Source of the DNA: Peribacillus frigoritolerans | GTDB lineage: Bacteria; Bacillota; Bacilli; Bacillales; DSM-1321 | Direction: 5' to 3' | Length of the DNA: 64,000 nucleotides | Assembly (NCBI RefSeq): GCF_001636405.1 | Contig: NZ_KV440950.1 | Coordinates: 1,387,712-1,451,711 of the forward strand | Shown: one piece after another, positions 26,401-34,506 of the stretch | How the letters are laid out: each line of letters opens with the position of its first letter | Numbering within the stretch: position 1 is the first letter of the stretch | The notes under the pieces: model-generated | Told to the model about the DNA's origin: nothing | Database searches by the model: none | Seen by the model: the letters and a program-made list of their open reading frames with translations, nothing else | Made by a program: the position numbers and the translations under genes

Positions 26401-28539
26401 GACTATGCTTATTATGATCGTTTGCATAGAAAGCTTGTATCCATCTTAAAGAATGAAAACGTAAGTAGAGAAGAAGTGATAGCAGCAGTTAATAAAGTGA
26501 AAGATATTTCTGGAGCATTAGTACTAAAGGTTATTGGAAAAGGAAAATATGCACATGAAATGTTAGCGACTTATTTAACTACTAAAAAAAGAGGTAATAG
26601 TGAATCCAAAACTTTATCAGTTTGGTCTTCATGTGACGATCTTCCATGGTTTGCAAATAATAAGAGAAGACCAGATTTGGTTTTAACTACTATAAATGAA
26701 GAAGAAGGTAAATTAAATATTCATTTTGAATTAGTTGAATTGAAATTTGTAAGCCATACTATCTTTGAAAAAGAAAGATATGATGCACTTAAACAAATTA
26801 AAAGTGGTTTGAGCCTATACGAAAAGTTATTTGATTTTACTTACCCTAAACTTGATACAGAATTTTGGCGGAGAGAATTAGTACAGTACTTTATCGAAAA
26901 AAGTTCATATAAACCAGATCATATTTACTTGTTAAAAAAATTACAACATATAAATATTTCGAATATAACCGTAACGATGAGTGGAAGTGCTGATGTTTAT
27001 TGCTATACATCAAATTTAACTGAATCGAATTTTCAAAGTGTTGATGAAGGTATTTATTTAGAGAAAATTGATTCTCAGACTGACAACTTTATCTTTACAA
27101 GATCTTACATTCTTAAACAATTACAAACAACTGAAGAAGTCACCCCTGAATATGAAGAGTTGGATGAAGGTTATCTTCTTGATATCTCTACGGAACTAAT
27201 TAATGATGAAGAGTCTGGTGATATTGTTTCAAAAGAACACGAAGTACCAGCTGAAGATGAAAATTTCGGGGAAGTCAATAAGCTAGATAAAGAACCAGAT
27301 AAAGAGCCTGACAAAGAACTAGCCAAAGAACCAAATGAAGAACCTGACAAAGAACCTATAAATATAATACCTAAAGTGATTTCTCCATCCTTTTATCCTG
27401 AACAAGCTGCTTTAGAGGGCGTATCTTTTACATATGAAGATACTAAGGAAGATAACGAAGAATTAAAAAATTCTTATATAAAAAAATTAAAGTTAAAGTT
27501 GAATCAAGAGGGAATTCACATCAATGTTAAAAAATCTATCATTGGTTCTGGAGTTATAAGATTGAACCTAGAGCTTCCTTCCGGTTCTTTTAAAAAAATA
27601 TCTAATCGTTCCGAAGACATTCAAATTTGGTTAGGACTTAGTATGGAACCACATATTTTTATAGATAAAAACGGAATTAATATTGATGTCATTAGAGATG
27701 ATCCAGAAACAGTTTATTTTGAAAAGTTTATGGAGATCGTACGCGAACAACTGCAAAATGAAATTTCTGGTACAAACTTAATTGCACCACTTGGATTGGA
27801 TCCTTTAAATAATGTTATTTATATGGATTTCTCGAGCTCTATGTCTCCACATTTACTTACCGGCGGGACAACCGGAAGTGGTAAAAGTGTGACTTTAAAC
27901 TCTATTATTCTAGGAATGATGTGTCTTTATTCTAATGAACGTGTAGAATTTTTATTTATTGATCCTAAGAAAGTAGAATTTATGATTTATGAAAATAAAC
28001 AACATACTATTGATGTTATTACAGAAATTGATGGGGCAGTAGGGAAATTAAATGAATTAGTAGCTGAGATGGAAAATAGGTATACTATCCTTGCTGAAAA
28101 GCAGGTTACAAATCTAGAAGAATACCTAGAGGAATACACTGAAGGTAGTACTCCGAAATTACCAAGAATTGTTTTAGTTTTTGATGAGTTTGCAGATTTT
28201 ATGACTAGAGATTCAGAAACCAAGAAGGAAGTTGAAATAGCTATTCAACTTCTAAGTCAAAAAGGGCGAGCAGCGGGAATACATTTAATTATTTGTACAC
28301 AAACCCCTAAAGCAGACATCATTAATACTAATATTAGAAATAATTTAGTGGGTAGACTTGCATTAAAAGCTGCCGATGCTAATGCTTCTAGTATTATTCT
28401 TGATGAAGTAGGAGCAGAAAAATTGGCAGGAAAAGGAGATTTTCTTGCTAGGGTTAGTGGTACTGTTTTAAGAGGAAAGAGCCCTTTCTTAACGACTAAA
28501 GTAAGAAGAGCGTTATTAAATTACTTTTCAAAAGAATAA
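23485..28539 (+). CDS. DptH-like giant FtsK/HerA-type ATPase with embedded nuclease-like motif
   Basis: A 1684-residue protein from the ATG at 23485 (AGGAG 9 bp upstream). Residues 1-1050 are helical and of unknown type. A PD-(D/E)XK-like motif lies near 1062-1088 (RRPDLVL, then FELVELKF). A charged linker of Lys-Glu-Pro/Asp repeats spans about 1265-1295. The C-terminal ATPase has Walker A GGTTGSGKS near 1459, Walker B VLVFDEFADF near 1563, and an FtsK/HerA-type IICTQTPKAD segment. DptH proteins have this size and FtsK-like end. It probably translocates along DNA and cuts it. The nuclease call is inference. Confidence 0.65.
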   Translation: MNENNLIGLWINKLLSDHFKAEKRNHTEKLFLKITGLNQENIISLLNEFRKSKNILQQSYDPIIRTITPINSFEEFSFFGAETSTWLRNNTRANQALILVINEITPESQSLENIFTIDESYLLSKQGLDSLFNLFSENGILAADEIEILNDFISLFREVSEPQLRSVLQFLVQLINDESPSVIDKIQKNLPSLNLFKDTKLSLSDKGKLKKNYELANLQAGNRNLDTEQLQNKLYSFLEEEERADWAEDIWDSTTSEQFTKEALDFLNNNDNTFLFNEFSLVEKVFSFKVVKNINEQLIDIKQTYTFQDDREEEDFENGYNDVLDGNDPEAIQNFIDDCEDILNVKPGLVKKLTRIVEKLRNPSEYEDLFYGLMREIFLFLEDHSERENIDKLYFRLSINSKLPGNILSIQRLYLNNINKLIPRLDFDIASLLDKYDDSSKELDVSYNLSFHIEDNVIENKKFKIKGLHRLDIYSLYNQVSKKSIPYLQNYAENEIEIIDVQNYVDEKVKYYLAGNQQQMEDHFHKFSNFLINYSELLTIAVDDGISVLNVNSLEAEVTNLLENVYESSQVAKHIYQYVNIIGAIDTFETNKGESSIPNSRVLTIFNPIRLISIIKRYEELSNQIESWITAATSNTLQVEKLDEYLGFIYEKTSNLAPRYFSTNSDRVFLIEQEERLGEGLFTLSNKPHQSTDTLVNELSEELGKTIKNYLEVYPYSKDGLDVLLLYCQSADIVTKCIDEIFKKTKVNKLRLTVHSEHAAKIHGKLNKWIEQKEEYIKPQLGSKFPKLELNVISGKNISSIKESVNNRMEDADIVVLADYFSQANQIQNNFERFTPSTSSSWFETLYKEPLNDDEAVKRISFVSEYLPVALQSFYQLQFIIDTNQMPERNNINVLKNTISISNVGNNALIDFMHERFNWVVILDRYLDKTLLIKTSSQANIIQYKPKTGTNSNFKLIVSSSKYIRKISEETSDYAYYDRLHRKLVSILKNENVSREEVIAAVNKVKDISGALVLKVIGKGKYAHEMLATYLTTKKRGNSESKTLSVWSSCDDLPWFANNKRRPDLVLTTINEEEGKLNIHFELVELKFVSHTIFEKERYDALKQIKSGLSLYEKLFDFTYPKLDTEFWRRELVQYFIEKSSYKPDHIYLLKKLQHINISNITVTMSGSADVYCYTSNLTESNFQSVDEGIYLEKIDSQTDNFIFTRSYILKQLQTTEEVTPEYEELDEGYLLDISTELINDEESGDIVSKEHEVPAEDENFGEVNKLDKEPDKEPDKELAKEPNEEPDKEPINIIPKVISPSFYPEQAALEGVSFTYEDTKEDNEELKNSYIKKLKLKLNQEGIHINVKKSIIGSGVIRLNLELPSGSFKKISNRSEDIQIWLGLSMEPHIFIDKNGINIDVIRDDPETVYFEKFMEIVREQLQNEISGTNLIAPLGLDPLNNVIYMDFSSSMSPHLLTGGTTGSGKSVTLNSIILGMMCLYSNERVEFLFIDPKKVEFMIYENKQHTIDVITEIDGAVGKLNELVAEMENRYTILAEKQVTNLEEYLEEYTEGSTPKLPRIVLVFDEFADFMTRDSETKKEVEIAIQLLSQKGRAAGIHLIICTQTPKADIINTNIRNNLVGRLALKAADANASSIILDEVGAEKLAGKGDFLARVSGTVLRGKSPFLTTKVRRALLNYFSKE

Positions 28540-28543
28540 ACTT

Positions 28544-28578
28544 GAAGAACATCTAGATTTGATTCTAGATGTCTTCTT
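28544..28578 (+). terminator. Stem-loop closing the DptFGH-like gene set
   Basis: ACATCTAGA pairs with TCTAGATGT, followed by CTTCTTTT. A second hairpin (CACTGGA/TCCAGTG) follows at 28593-28614, before the DUF4007 gene. They may separate two transcription units or tune read-through. Confidence 0.5.
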
Positions 28579-28640
28579 TTCAACAAATCAATCACTGGAA
28601 AAGGGTCTCCAGTGAAAATCAGAAAGGCGTTAGATGTGAT

Positions 28641-29519
28641 ATGGCATATGGGCAACATCAAAGCTTTTATTTAAGAGATAGATGGTTAAATAAAGGTATT
28701 AAGCATTTGGCTACCGATGAAAGATTCTTCTATGATAAAGATGCTTTTGAAAAAATTGGACTTGGTAAAAATATGGTTCAATCCCTTCGTTATTGGGTTG
28801 TTGCTACAGGTGTAGTTTCAGAGGTATATAATACTGAAAGAAAGAAAATACATCGAATCACTGAACTTGGCGATTTAGTTTTTAAATACGATAAATTTAT
28901 AAAATTTCCGGAAACAGCGTCTATTTTACACTATCAATTGGTTAAGGATATTGAGCCATCTTCTACATGGTATTGGTATTTCAATGTATATAAAGAAACA
29001 GTTTCAACTAAGGATAGCCTTCTAAATGAACTTATAAAATGGGTTAAGGATACAGAGAAAAAAGCAGTTTCAGATAAATCGTTGAAGCGTGATATTGATT
29101 GTCTAGTCAAACTATATACGGCAGGACAAAATGTGAACGACCCTGAAGAAGTCATTCAAAGCCCCTTGCATAAACTAGGTTTAGTGGACGAGATAAAAGG
29201 AGTTATTTACAAAAAGGCATCTAACTATAATCATATTGGTCTAACCGCTTTAATGTATGTCTTATTGGATTACTGTTTTCAAAATGATGTTGATACAGTC
29301 AGTGTAGATGATTTAGTTCATTCTATTGGCTTATGGGGTAAAACTTTCAATATTAGCAGAAGTTCAATTGTGAATGCCCTGAATCAATTAACATTACATC
29401 CAAAATATCCGGTAAGTTATATTCGAACAAACAATTTAGATTTAATTAGAATCCCAAATATTACTCCACAGAACTTTTTACAAGATGAGTATAGCCGAAA
29501 GGTGGAAGTAATTAAATGA
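28641..29519 (+). CDS. DUF4007-family protein
   Basis: About 292 residues from the ATG at 28641 (AGAAAGGCG upstream). An in-frame ATG at 28569 would start inside a hairpin. The opening GQHQSFYLRDRWLNKGI, then MVQSLRYWVVATGVV, matches DUF4007, which I know as a helical, winged-helix-like family found beside sulfur-modification (PAPS reductase/Dnd) genes. Biochemical role unknown; DNA binding or regulation is a guess. Its stop overlaps the ATG of the next gene (ATGA), so the two are translated together. Confidence 0.7.
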   Translation: MAYGQHQSFYLRDRWLNKGIKHLATDERFFYDKDAFEKIGLGKNMVQSLRYWVVATGVVSEVYNTERKKIHRITELGDLVFKYDKFIKFPETASILHYQLVKDIEPSSTWYWYFNVYKETVSTKDSLLNELIKWVKDTEKKAVSDKSLKRDIDCLVKLYTAGQNVNDPEEVIQSPLHKLGLVDEIKGVIYKKASNYNHIGLTALMYVLLDYCFQNDVDTVSVDDLVHSIGLWGKTFNISRSSIVNALNQLTLHPKYPVSYIRTNNLDLIRIPNITPQNFLQDEYSRKVEVIK

Positions 29520-32500
29520 TAGTTAAAGAGGCTCCATTTAAAACAAGCGTTAATATAAAATTCGACTTAGGTAAAAAGGAATTTATAAATCGGTATCTAC
29601 CTACACCATCTCACGCAGAATCTTTATTAGGTCTCTTAGGAGGATTTACTGGTAAAGAAATTAGATCACATATTATTATTGGTCCTTATGGCACAGGTAA
29701 ATCACTAATTGCTACCATTGTGGCTGGGCTAGTTTCAAAGAAAGTCGAAAAAAGAACTTTCAATGCTTTATCAAAGAAATTCAACAAGGTACATGATGAT
29801 ATTTTTGATGAATTATTTGAGGTTAATAATATAGAAACAACGTACTTAACGGTCGCACTGAACGGGAATGAAGGAAGATTTAGACAGTCTGTTCTAAATT
29901 CAATCATTAGAACTATTAATGAAAATAAGATTAATATTACTCTTCCAGGGCAAAATGGGAAAATTATTCAAACTGTTGATTTATGGTCACAGCAGTTTCC
30001 AACAACCTATAGGGCATTTAAGAAAATCCTGAAAGAAAAAGGAAAAGATATAGATACATGGAGATTAGAAGTATTAAACCAAGAGAAAGAAGAAATTGAT
30101 TGGTTTATAGATATATTTCCTTCATTAACTTCTGGTTCTGAGTTTGTTGTGGACTATAAGGAATCTTTTATTGATCAAATTAAGTTTGTTCTACATGAAT
30201 TAAAGAAAAAAAATATTGGGTTATTTATTGCATATGATGAGTTTGGCAGGATGCTCCAAACGATCGAACCTCATCTTGTTCATGAAACCATGCAGGATTT
30301 ACAAGATCTAGCGGAGTTAACCAATAATACAGCGGATAATTTGCATTTGCTATTAATTACACATCGTAATTTAGCTCAATATTTAGGCTTGTTAAATGAA
30401 GAATTTAAGAATGAATTTCAAAGAATTGAAAAGCGATTTAGAACCTACTATGTAGAAAGTGATCGCTTCACTTTCATACGGATTGTAGATAGCTATCTTA
30501 ACAATATAAACAGTAACAGGTTAGTTAAAAATGAAAACATACCGGATTTAATTGATCAACTAAGAAAATATCCTTTATTCCCAGAATTGAATCAACAAGA
30601 AGTTGAAAAGATCATTATAGAAGGAACGTATCCTTTGCATCCAGTGACCCTATACTTATTACCATACTTATCTAGTTTTTTTGGTCAAAATGAAAGAACG
30701 TTATTCACATTTCTAGAAAGTAGTGAAACTGGTGGTCTAACTAATCATCTCGATAAAAATGATGGATACTATCTTCCATCCCATTTATTTAATTACTTTT
30801 TCCCTTCCTTACATGAAGTGGATACCGGTAATGATGGTTTTGAAGCAATGAAGATATACAAAAGCATTATTCATAAAGCCCCCTTATTACTAGAGGATAA
30901 GAATAATTTGGATGTTGTAAAATTCATTACGCTATGGGAAATGGCAGGTTTACAATCAAAATTTAAGCTGACAACAGACTTTTTACAGTTTGCCTTGAAC
31001 AAAACAAGAAATGAATTAACCAATGTTCTTACAAAGTTATCATCAATAAAAACGATTAGATTCAATAGAGTAATGGGGTATTGGGAATTAATGGAGGGTA
31101 GTTCATTCTTTATTGAAGAAATTATAAAAGAAAGACGGCCTTTTATTAAACTTAATAGAAATTTAAGAGAAACAATTTTAAAAAACTTGTTAACAAAACG
31201 ATTCTTCTTATCCAATGATTATAATGATGAGAAAAGTATGACTCGGTATGCTGAAATAGAGTTTCTATTCAGTTCAGAAATTTTACAGGGTGAAGGTTGG
31301 AGAGAAAAATATAAGGAATCCAAGAAATCAGACGCGGTAGTTTTTTATATCATACTCGAATCGTTAAGTGATCTGGAATATGTCAAAGAAAAATTAAAAA
31401 ATTCTAGTGAAGAATATTTTATTTACTGTATTTCTAAATATTCTTTTTCACCAATAGATGAACAAGTTACGGAACTTGTGGTCATTAATGACTTACTGAA
31501 TGATATTGAATTGTTAAAAGAGGATAAATTTTTAAAGGAAGAATTGATATTAAGGAAAGAGGATCTAGAGTTTTCAATCAGAGATTTTATTGATAAATAT
31601 ACGAGCTATAGTTCTGATTGTTTATGGCTTTATAAGAACGACGAGATTGCTCTTCATAGTGAAATTGCTTTAGAGCAACTTTTAAGTAATATTATGTTCA
31701 AAAATTATAGACTAACTCCAGAAGTTAGAAATGATTCGTTTAATAGAAGAAAAATAAATAATATGCAGCGTAAAGCAGGCTATACCGTTCTGGATAAAGT
31801 TATCAATAATTATAGTGAAACTGATCTTTCTATAGAAGGACAAGGGCCTGATTATTTAATCTATGCCACAGTATTTAAGAACAACAAATTTGATATAAGA
31901 GATCTAGATAATATAAGTTCAATTGAAATAAGAGAGTTAAGAGAAAAATTAGTACATTACTTAGAGAGCAATGTAAATGGTAGTCTGAGCGACCTTTCAG
32001 CAATCCTACAAAGAGAACCATTTGGGATTAGGGCCCCTTTAATTCCTTTATTTGTGGTTTCTTTATTAAGAGATAGATGGGATCAGATGATGTTCTATAG
32101 AAATGATATGTATATAGCTGGGATTACAAGTGAGATTTTATATAAAATGTTCGAGGAAGCTAATGAATATGAGTATGTTTATTATAAATTTGATCAGCAA
32201 TACGACGAGTTCTTCTTATCATTAGAAAATATCTTTAGTCATTATGAGAATGATTTAATAAAGAACAAGCCTAAATTTATTCGTTTGAATAACGCAATGC
32301 TTTCTTGGCTTAGAAGTCTACCAAGATATACTCAAACTACATCGAAGCTTAATGAGAATATATTGTGGTTAAAAGAAATTATTAGAAAAAGCGAGATAAA
32401 TCCTCAAGAAACTTTTAGGAAGTTATATGAGAGATATAATAATAATATTGGCGTACTTTCAATGGAAAAGACAGAAATAGAAGTGGCGTATATTGAATTT

Positions 32501-32959
32501 AAGAAAGTGCTATGTGATGAAGTTTTTAAAATAGTAGATGTAGTCTCATTTGATCAGCTACAATCATGGGCACAGGACAATAATGGAGAAGTAAAGAAGA
32601 AAAATAAATTTGTAAAAAGTATAATTAATTTAGATCAATTAGAGAATTGGATTGAAGAGTTTGCCTACTCTTACTTAGGTATTGAACTATCTAATTGGTC
32701 TGATATCACTACAGAAATGTTTCTTAGACAAATCAAATCAGATTTCCAGGACACATCAATTCACAATCTAAATACTGGAAATCAAATTGAGATTCAATAT
32801 AATGGAATAGTAAAGACTCTTAATAAAGTAAGTTTATCAACAAAGTCTGAAACAATATATAAAAATGTTGAGCGGATGATTCGTAATGCAGGGCGTAATG
32901 TACCAAAAGAAGAAGTAGAGTATCTTGTTTATAGTTTGTTTGATCAATTTGTAGAATAG
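29516..32959 (+). CDS. Large P-loop ATPase of the sulfur-linked defence locus
   Basis: An 1147-residue protein. Walker A GPYGTGKS is at 56-63 and a Walker B-like IAYDEFGRM near 235. The N-terminal domain resembles the BrxC/DUF6079 type of defence ATPase; the remaining 800 residues are helical, charged and without recognised motifs. ATGA overlap with the DUF4007 gene and a 12-bp gap to the PP-loop gene tie the three together. It may load or regulate the modification or sensing complex. No nuclease motif seen. Confidence 0.65.
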   Translation: MIVKEAPFKTSVNIKFDLGKKEFINRYLPTPSHAESLLGLLGGFTGKEIRSHIIIGPYGTGKSLIATIVAGLVSKKVEKRTFNALSKKFNKVHDDIFDELFEVNNIETTYLTVALNGNEGRFRQSVLNSIIRTINENKINITLPGQNGKIIQTVDLWSQQFPTTYRAFKKILKEKGKDIDTWRLEVLNQEKEEIDWFIDIFPSLTSGSEFVVDYKESFIDQIKFVLHELKKKNIGLFIAYDEFGRMLQTIEPHLVHETMQDLQDLAELTNNTADNLHLLLITHRNLAQYLGLLNEEFKNEFQRIEKRFRTYYVESDRFTFIRIVDSYLNNINSNRLVKNENIPDLIDQLRKYPLFPELNQQEVEKIIIEGTYPLHPVTLYLLPYLSSFFGQNERTLFTFLESSETGGLTNHLDKNDGYYLPSHLFNYFFPSLHEVDTGNDGFEAMKIYKSIIHKAPLLLEDKNNLDVVKFITLWEMAGLQSKFKLTTDFLQFALNKTRNELTNVLTKLSSIKTIRFNRVMGYWELMEGSSFFIEEIIKERRPFIKLNRNLRETILKNLLTKRFFLSNDYNDEKSMTRYAEIEFLFSSEILQGEGWREKYKESKKSDAVVFYIILESLSDLEYVKEKLKNSSEEYFIYCISKYSFSPIDEQVTELVVINDLLNDIELLKEDKFLKEELILRKEDLEFSIRDFIDKYTSYSSDCLWLYKNDEIALHSEIALEQLLSNIMFKNYRLTPEVRNDSFNRRKINNMQRKAGYTVLDKVINNYSETDLSIEGQGPDYLIYATVFKNNKFDIRDLDNISSIEIRELREKLVHYLESNVNGSLSDLSAILQREPFGIRAPLIPLFVVSLLRDRWDQMMFYRNDMYIAGITSEILYKMFEEANEYEYVYYKFDQQYDEFFLSLENIFSHYENDLIKNKPKFIRLNNAMLSWLRSLPRYTQTTSKLNENILWLKEIIRKSEINPQETFRKLYERYNNNIGVLSMEKTEIEVAYIEFKKVLCDEVFKIVDVVSFDQLQSWAQDNNGEVKKKNKFVKSIINLDQLENWIEEFAYSYLGIELSNWSDITTEMFLRQIKSDFQDTSIHNLNTGNQIEIQYNGIVKTLNKVSLSTKSETIYKNVERMIRNAGRNVPKEEVEYLVYSLFDQFVE

Positions 32960-32971
32960 AGAAGGTGACTT

Positions 32972-33775
32972 GTGTTGGATAGAAAACCAGTACATGTAGC
33001 TATGTTTAGTGGGGGCGCTGCAAGCGCATATGTTGCTTATCAAATGGTACAAGCGCATGGGAAAGAAAATTGTATACTTTTTTTTACTAATACATTGTGG
33101 GAAGATGACGATAATTATAGATTTATGGATGAGGTTTCTGACTATATTGGACTTGAAATTACTGAACGAATAGATGGTAGAACTCCAGAAGAGGTTTTTT
33201 ATGACTATCGATTTTTGGGGAATTCAAGGTTGGCGAAATGTTCAGAAGAGCTAAAAGTCTATCAAACTATTGTTTTCTTAGAAGAGCTTAGAGATCAACA
33301 TAACTTAGAACCAATCCTCTACTTTGGAATTGGTCCACATGAGTCTCATCGAGCTGATAATTTAAAGGAATTTTATAGCCACCGACCTCTAGAACCTATT
33401 GAAACTAGGTTTCCTATGATTGAAACCTTTAGAGAGGATATTGATGCTAAAGGTATAATTGAAGGAGAATGGCGAATAAAATTACCAAGAATGTATGAAA
33501 TGGGCTTTTCACATGCAAATTGTGGGGGCCGCTGTGTAAGGGGCGGCTATCAACATTACGCACAATTATACAAAATTTGGCCGGATAGATATGCTTTACA
33601 AGAAGAGATGGAAGAAAACTTTCGTAAGAACTTTGAAAAGAATGTATCTATATTGAAAAAAGATGGAGGACCCTTTACATTAAGGGAATATAGAGAGCAA
33701 ATGGATAGAGAAGGTATAGAGAAATTCTTGAAAACTAAGGATGAAACCGTTCCATGTGTTTGTTCTTTCTCATAA
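32972..33775 (+). CDS. PP-loop ATPase, PAPS reductase family (DndC/BrxP-like)
   Basis: A 267-residue protein with the PP-loop SGGAAS at 13-18. Conserved-looking cysteines lie at 90 (RLAKCSEEL), 184 and 188 (HANCGGRCVRGG), and 262/264 (PCVCSFS). Such enzymes adenylate or handle sulfur; DndC and BrxP are the defence members. Cysteines in this arrangement could hold an iron-sulfur cluster. No DndA, DndB, DndD or DndE is nearby, so it either works with host cysteine desulfurase or does another reaction. GTG start behind AAGGTG. Confidence 0.72.
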   Translation: MLDRKPVHVAMFSGGAASAYVAYQMVQAHGKENCILFFTNTLWEDDDNYRFMDEVSDYIGLEITERIDGRTPEEVFYDYRFLGNSRLAKCSEELKVYQTIVFLEELRDQHNLEPILYFGIGPHESHRADNLKEFYSHRPLEPIETRFPMIETFREDIDAKGIIEGEWRIKLPRMYEMGFSHANCGGRCVRGGYQHYAQLYKIWPDRYALQEEMEENFRKNFEKNVSILKKDGGPFTLREYREQMDREGIEKFLKTKDETVPCVCSFS

Positions 33776-33808
33776 CAGTTAAGGCATTGTTGTAAACGAT
33801 ATTAAAGT

Positions 33809-33845
33809 AAAAAGCCATGATTGGGTAAATCATGGTTTTTTATTG
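33809..33845 (+). terminator. Terminator after the PP-loop gene
   Basis: AAAGCCATGATT and AATCATGGTTTTTT form a strong stem with a T-run about 35 bp past the stop. Confidence 0.75.
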
Positions 33846-33932
33846 TATACACACCATTTGAATAAGTCATACATATAATGGGAATAAATAATGTATAACC
33901 AGTTTATAAAATCTACCTGCAAGGGTGTTATT

Positions 33933-34313
33933 ATGTTATATGTCAAGAATGGCCATGTTCTAGAAATAGGACAAAAAATAAGAGTATACCGGAATTTACA
34001 CAAAGGAACCTTCTCTATTCAAGATTTAAAGACCAGAATAGTCATAGCTCATGGAGATGGATTTATCCTACATGACGTTGATTTTAAAGTATACAAAAAG
34101 GGACAAGAAAGAGTTAGAAACACTCTTCAAAAAAGGGTTCATGCTTATGTAATTGGAACTTATTCTGATGAAGAGTGTAATTTAACATCTGAATATAGCC
34201 CCATTTTTTATGATCCGTATAAAACTGATTACTTTGTCGATTTGAAATCATTAAACCCAATTCACAAATCAGATTTATGTCTTTGTTTAAATAATAGGTG
34301 TTATATAAAATGA
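33933..34313 (+). CDS. Small uncharacterised island protein
   Basis: A 126-residue protein from an ATG behind AAGGGTG; an earlier ATG at 33891 is possible. Basic N-terminal half, a Cys-rich end (DLCLCLNNRCYIK) and no signal peptide or membrane segment. I do not recognise a family. It sits alone between two terminator-bounded defence units and may be an accessory or regulator. Confidence 0.5.
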   Translation: MLYVKNGHVLEIGQKIRVYRNLHKGTFSIQDLKTRIVIAHGDGFILHDVDFKVYKKGQERVRNTLQKRVHAYVIGTYSDEECNLTSEYSPIFYDPYKTDYFVDLKSLNPIHKSDLCLCLNNRCYIK

Positions 34314-34506
34314 ATCTTAACCCAAAATAATTTAAATAATTAATATTTGTATAAATAATTCAAGAAGTATTCTCTTAGAATTATGTTTTGATTCATCAGT
34401 TTTAATTTGCTTTATTCAGATTGAAAAATAATTCTTATAAAATAGATATCGTACTATATATACGAGATCAAAATCAGAGTGATAGAGACTTGTGAGGGAT
34501 AAAATT
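34314..34506. promoter_or_regulatory. AT-rich control region before the McrBC-type genes
   Basis: About 190 bp without a gene. TTGAAA...TATAAAAT-like boxes lie near 34421-34445 and an inverted repeat TCGTA/TACGA at 34449-34465, possibly an operator. Assignment tentative. Confidence 0.35.
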
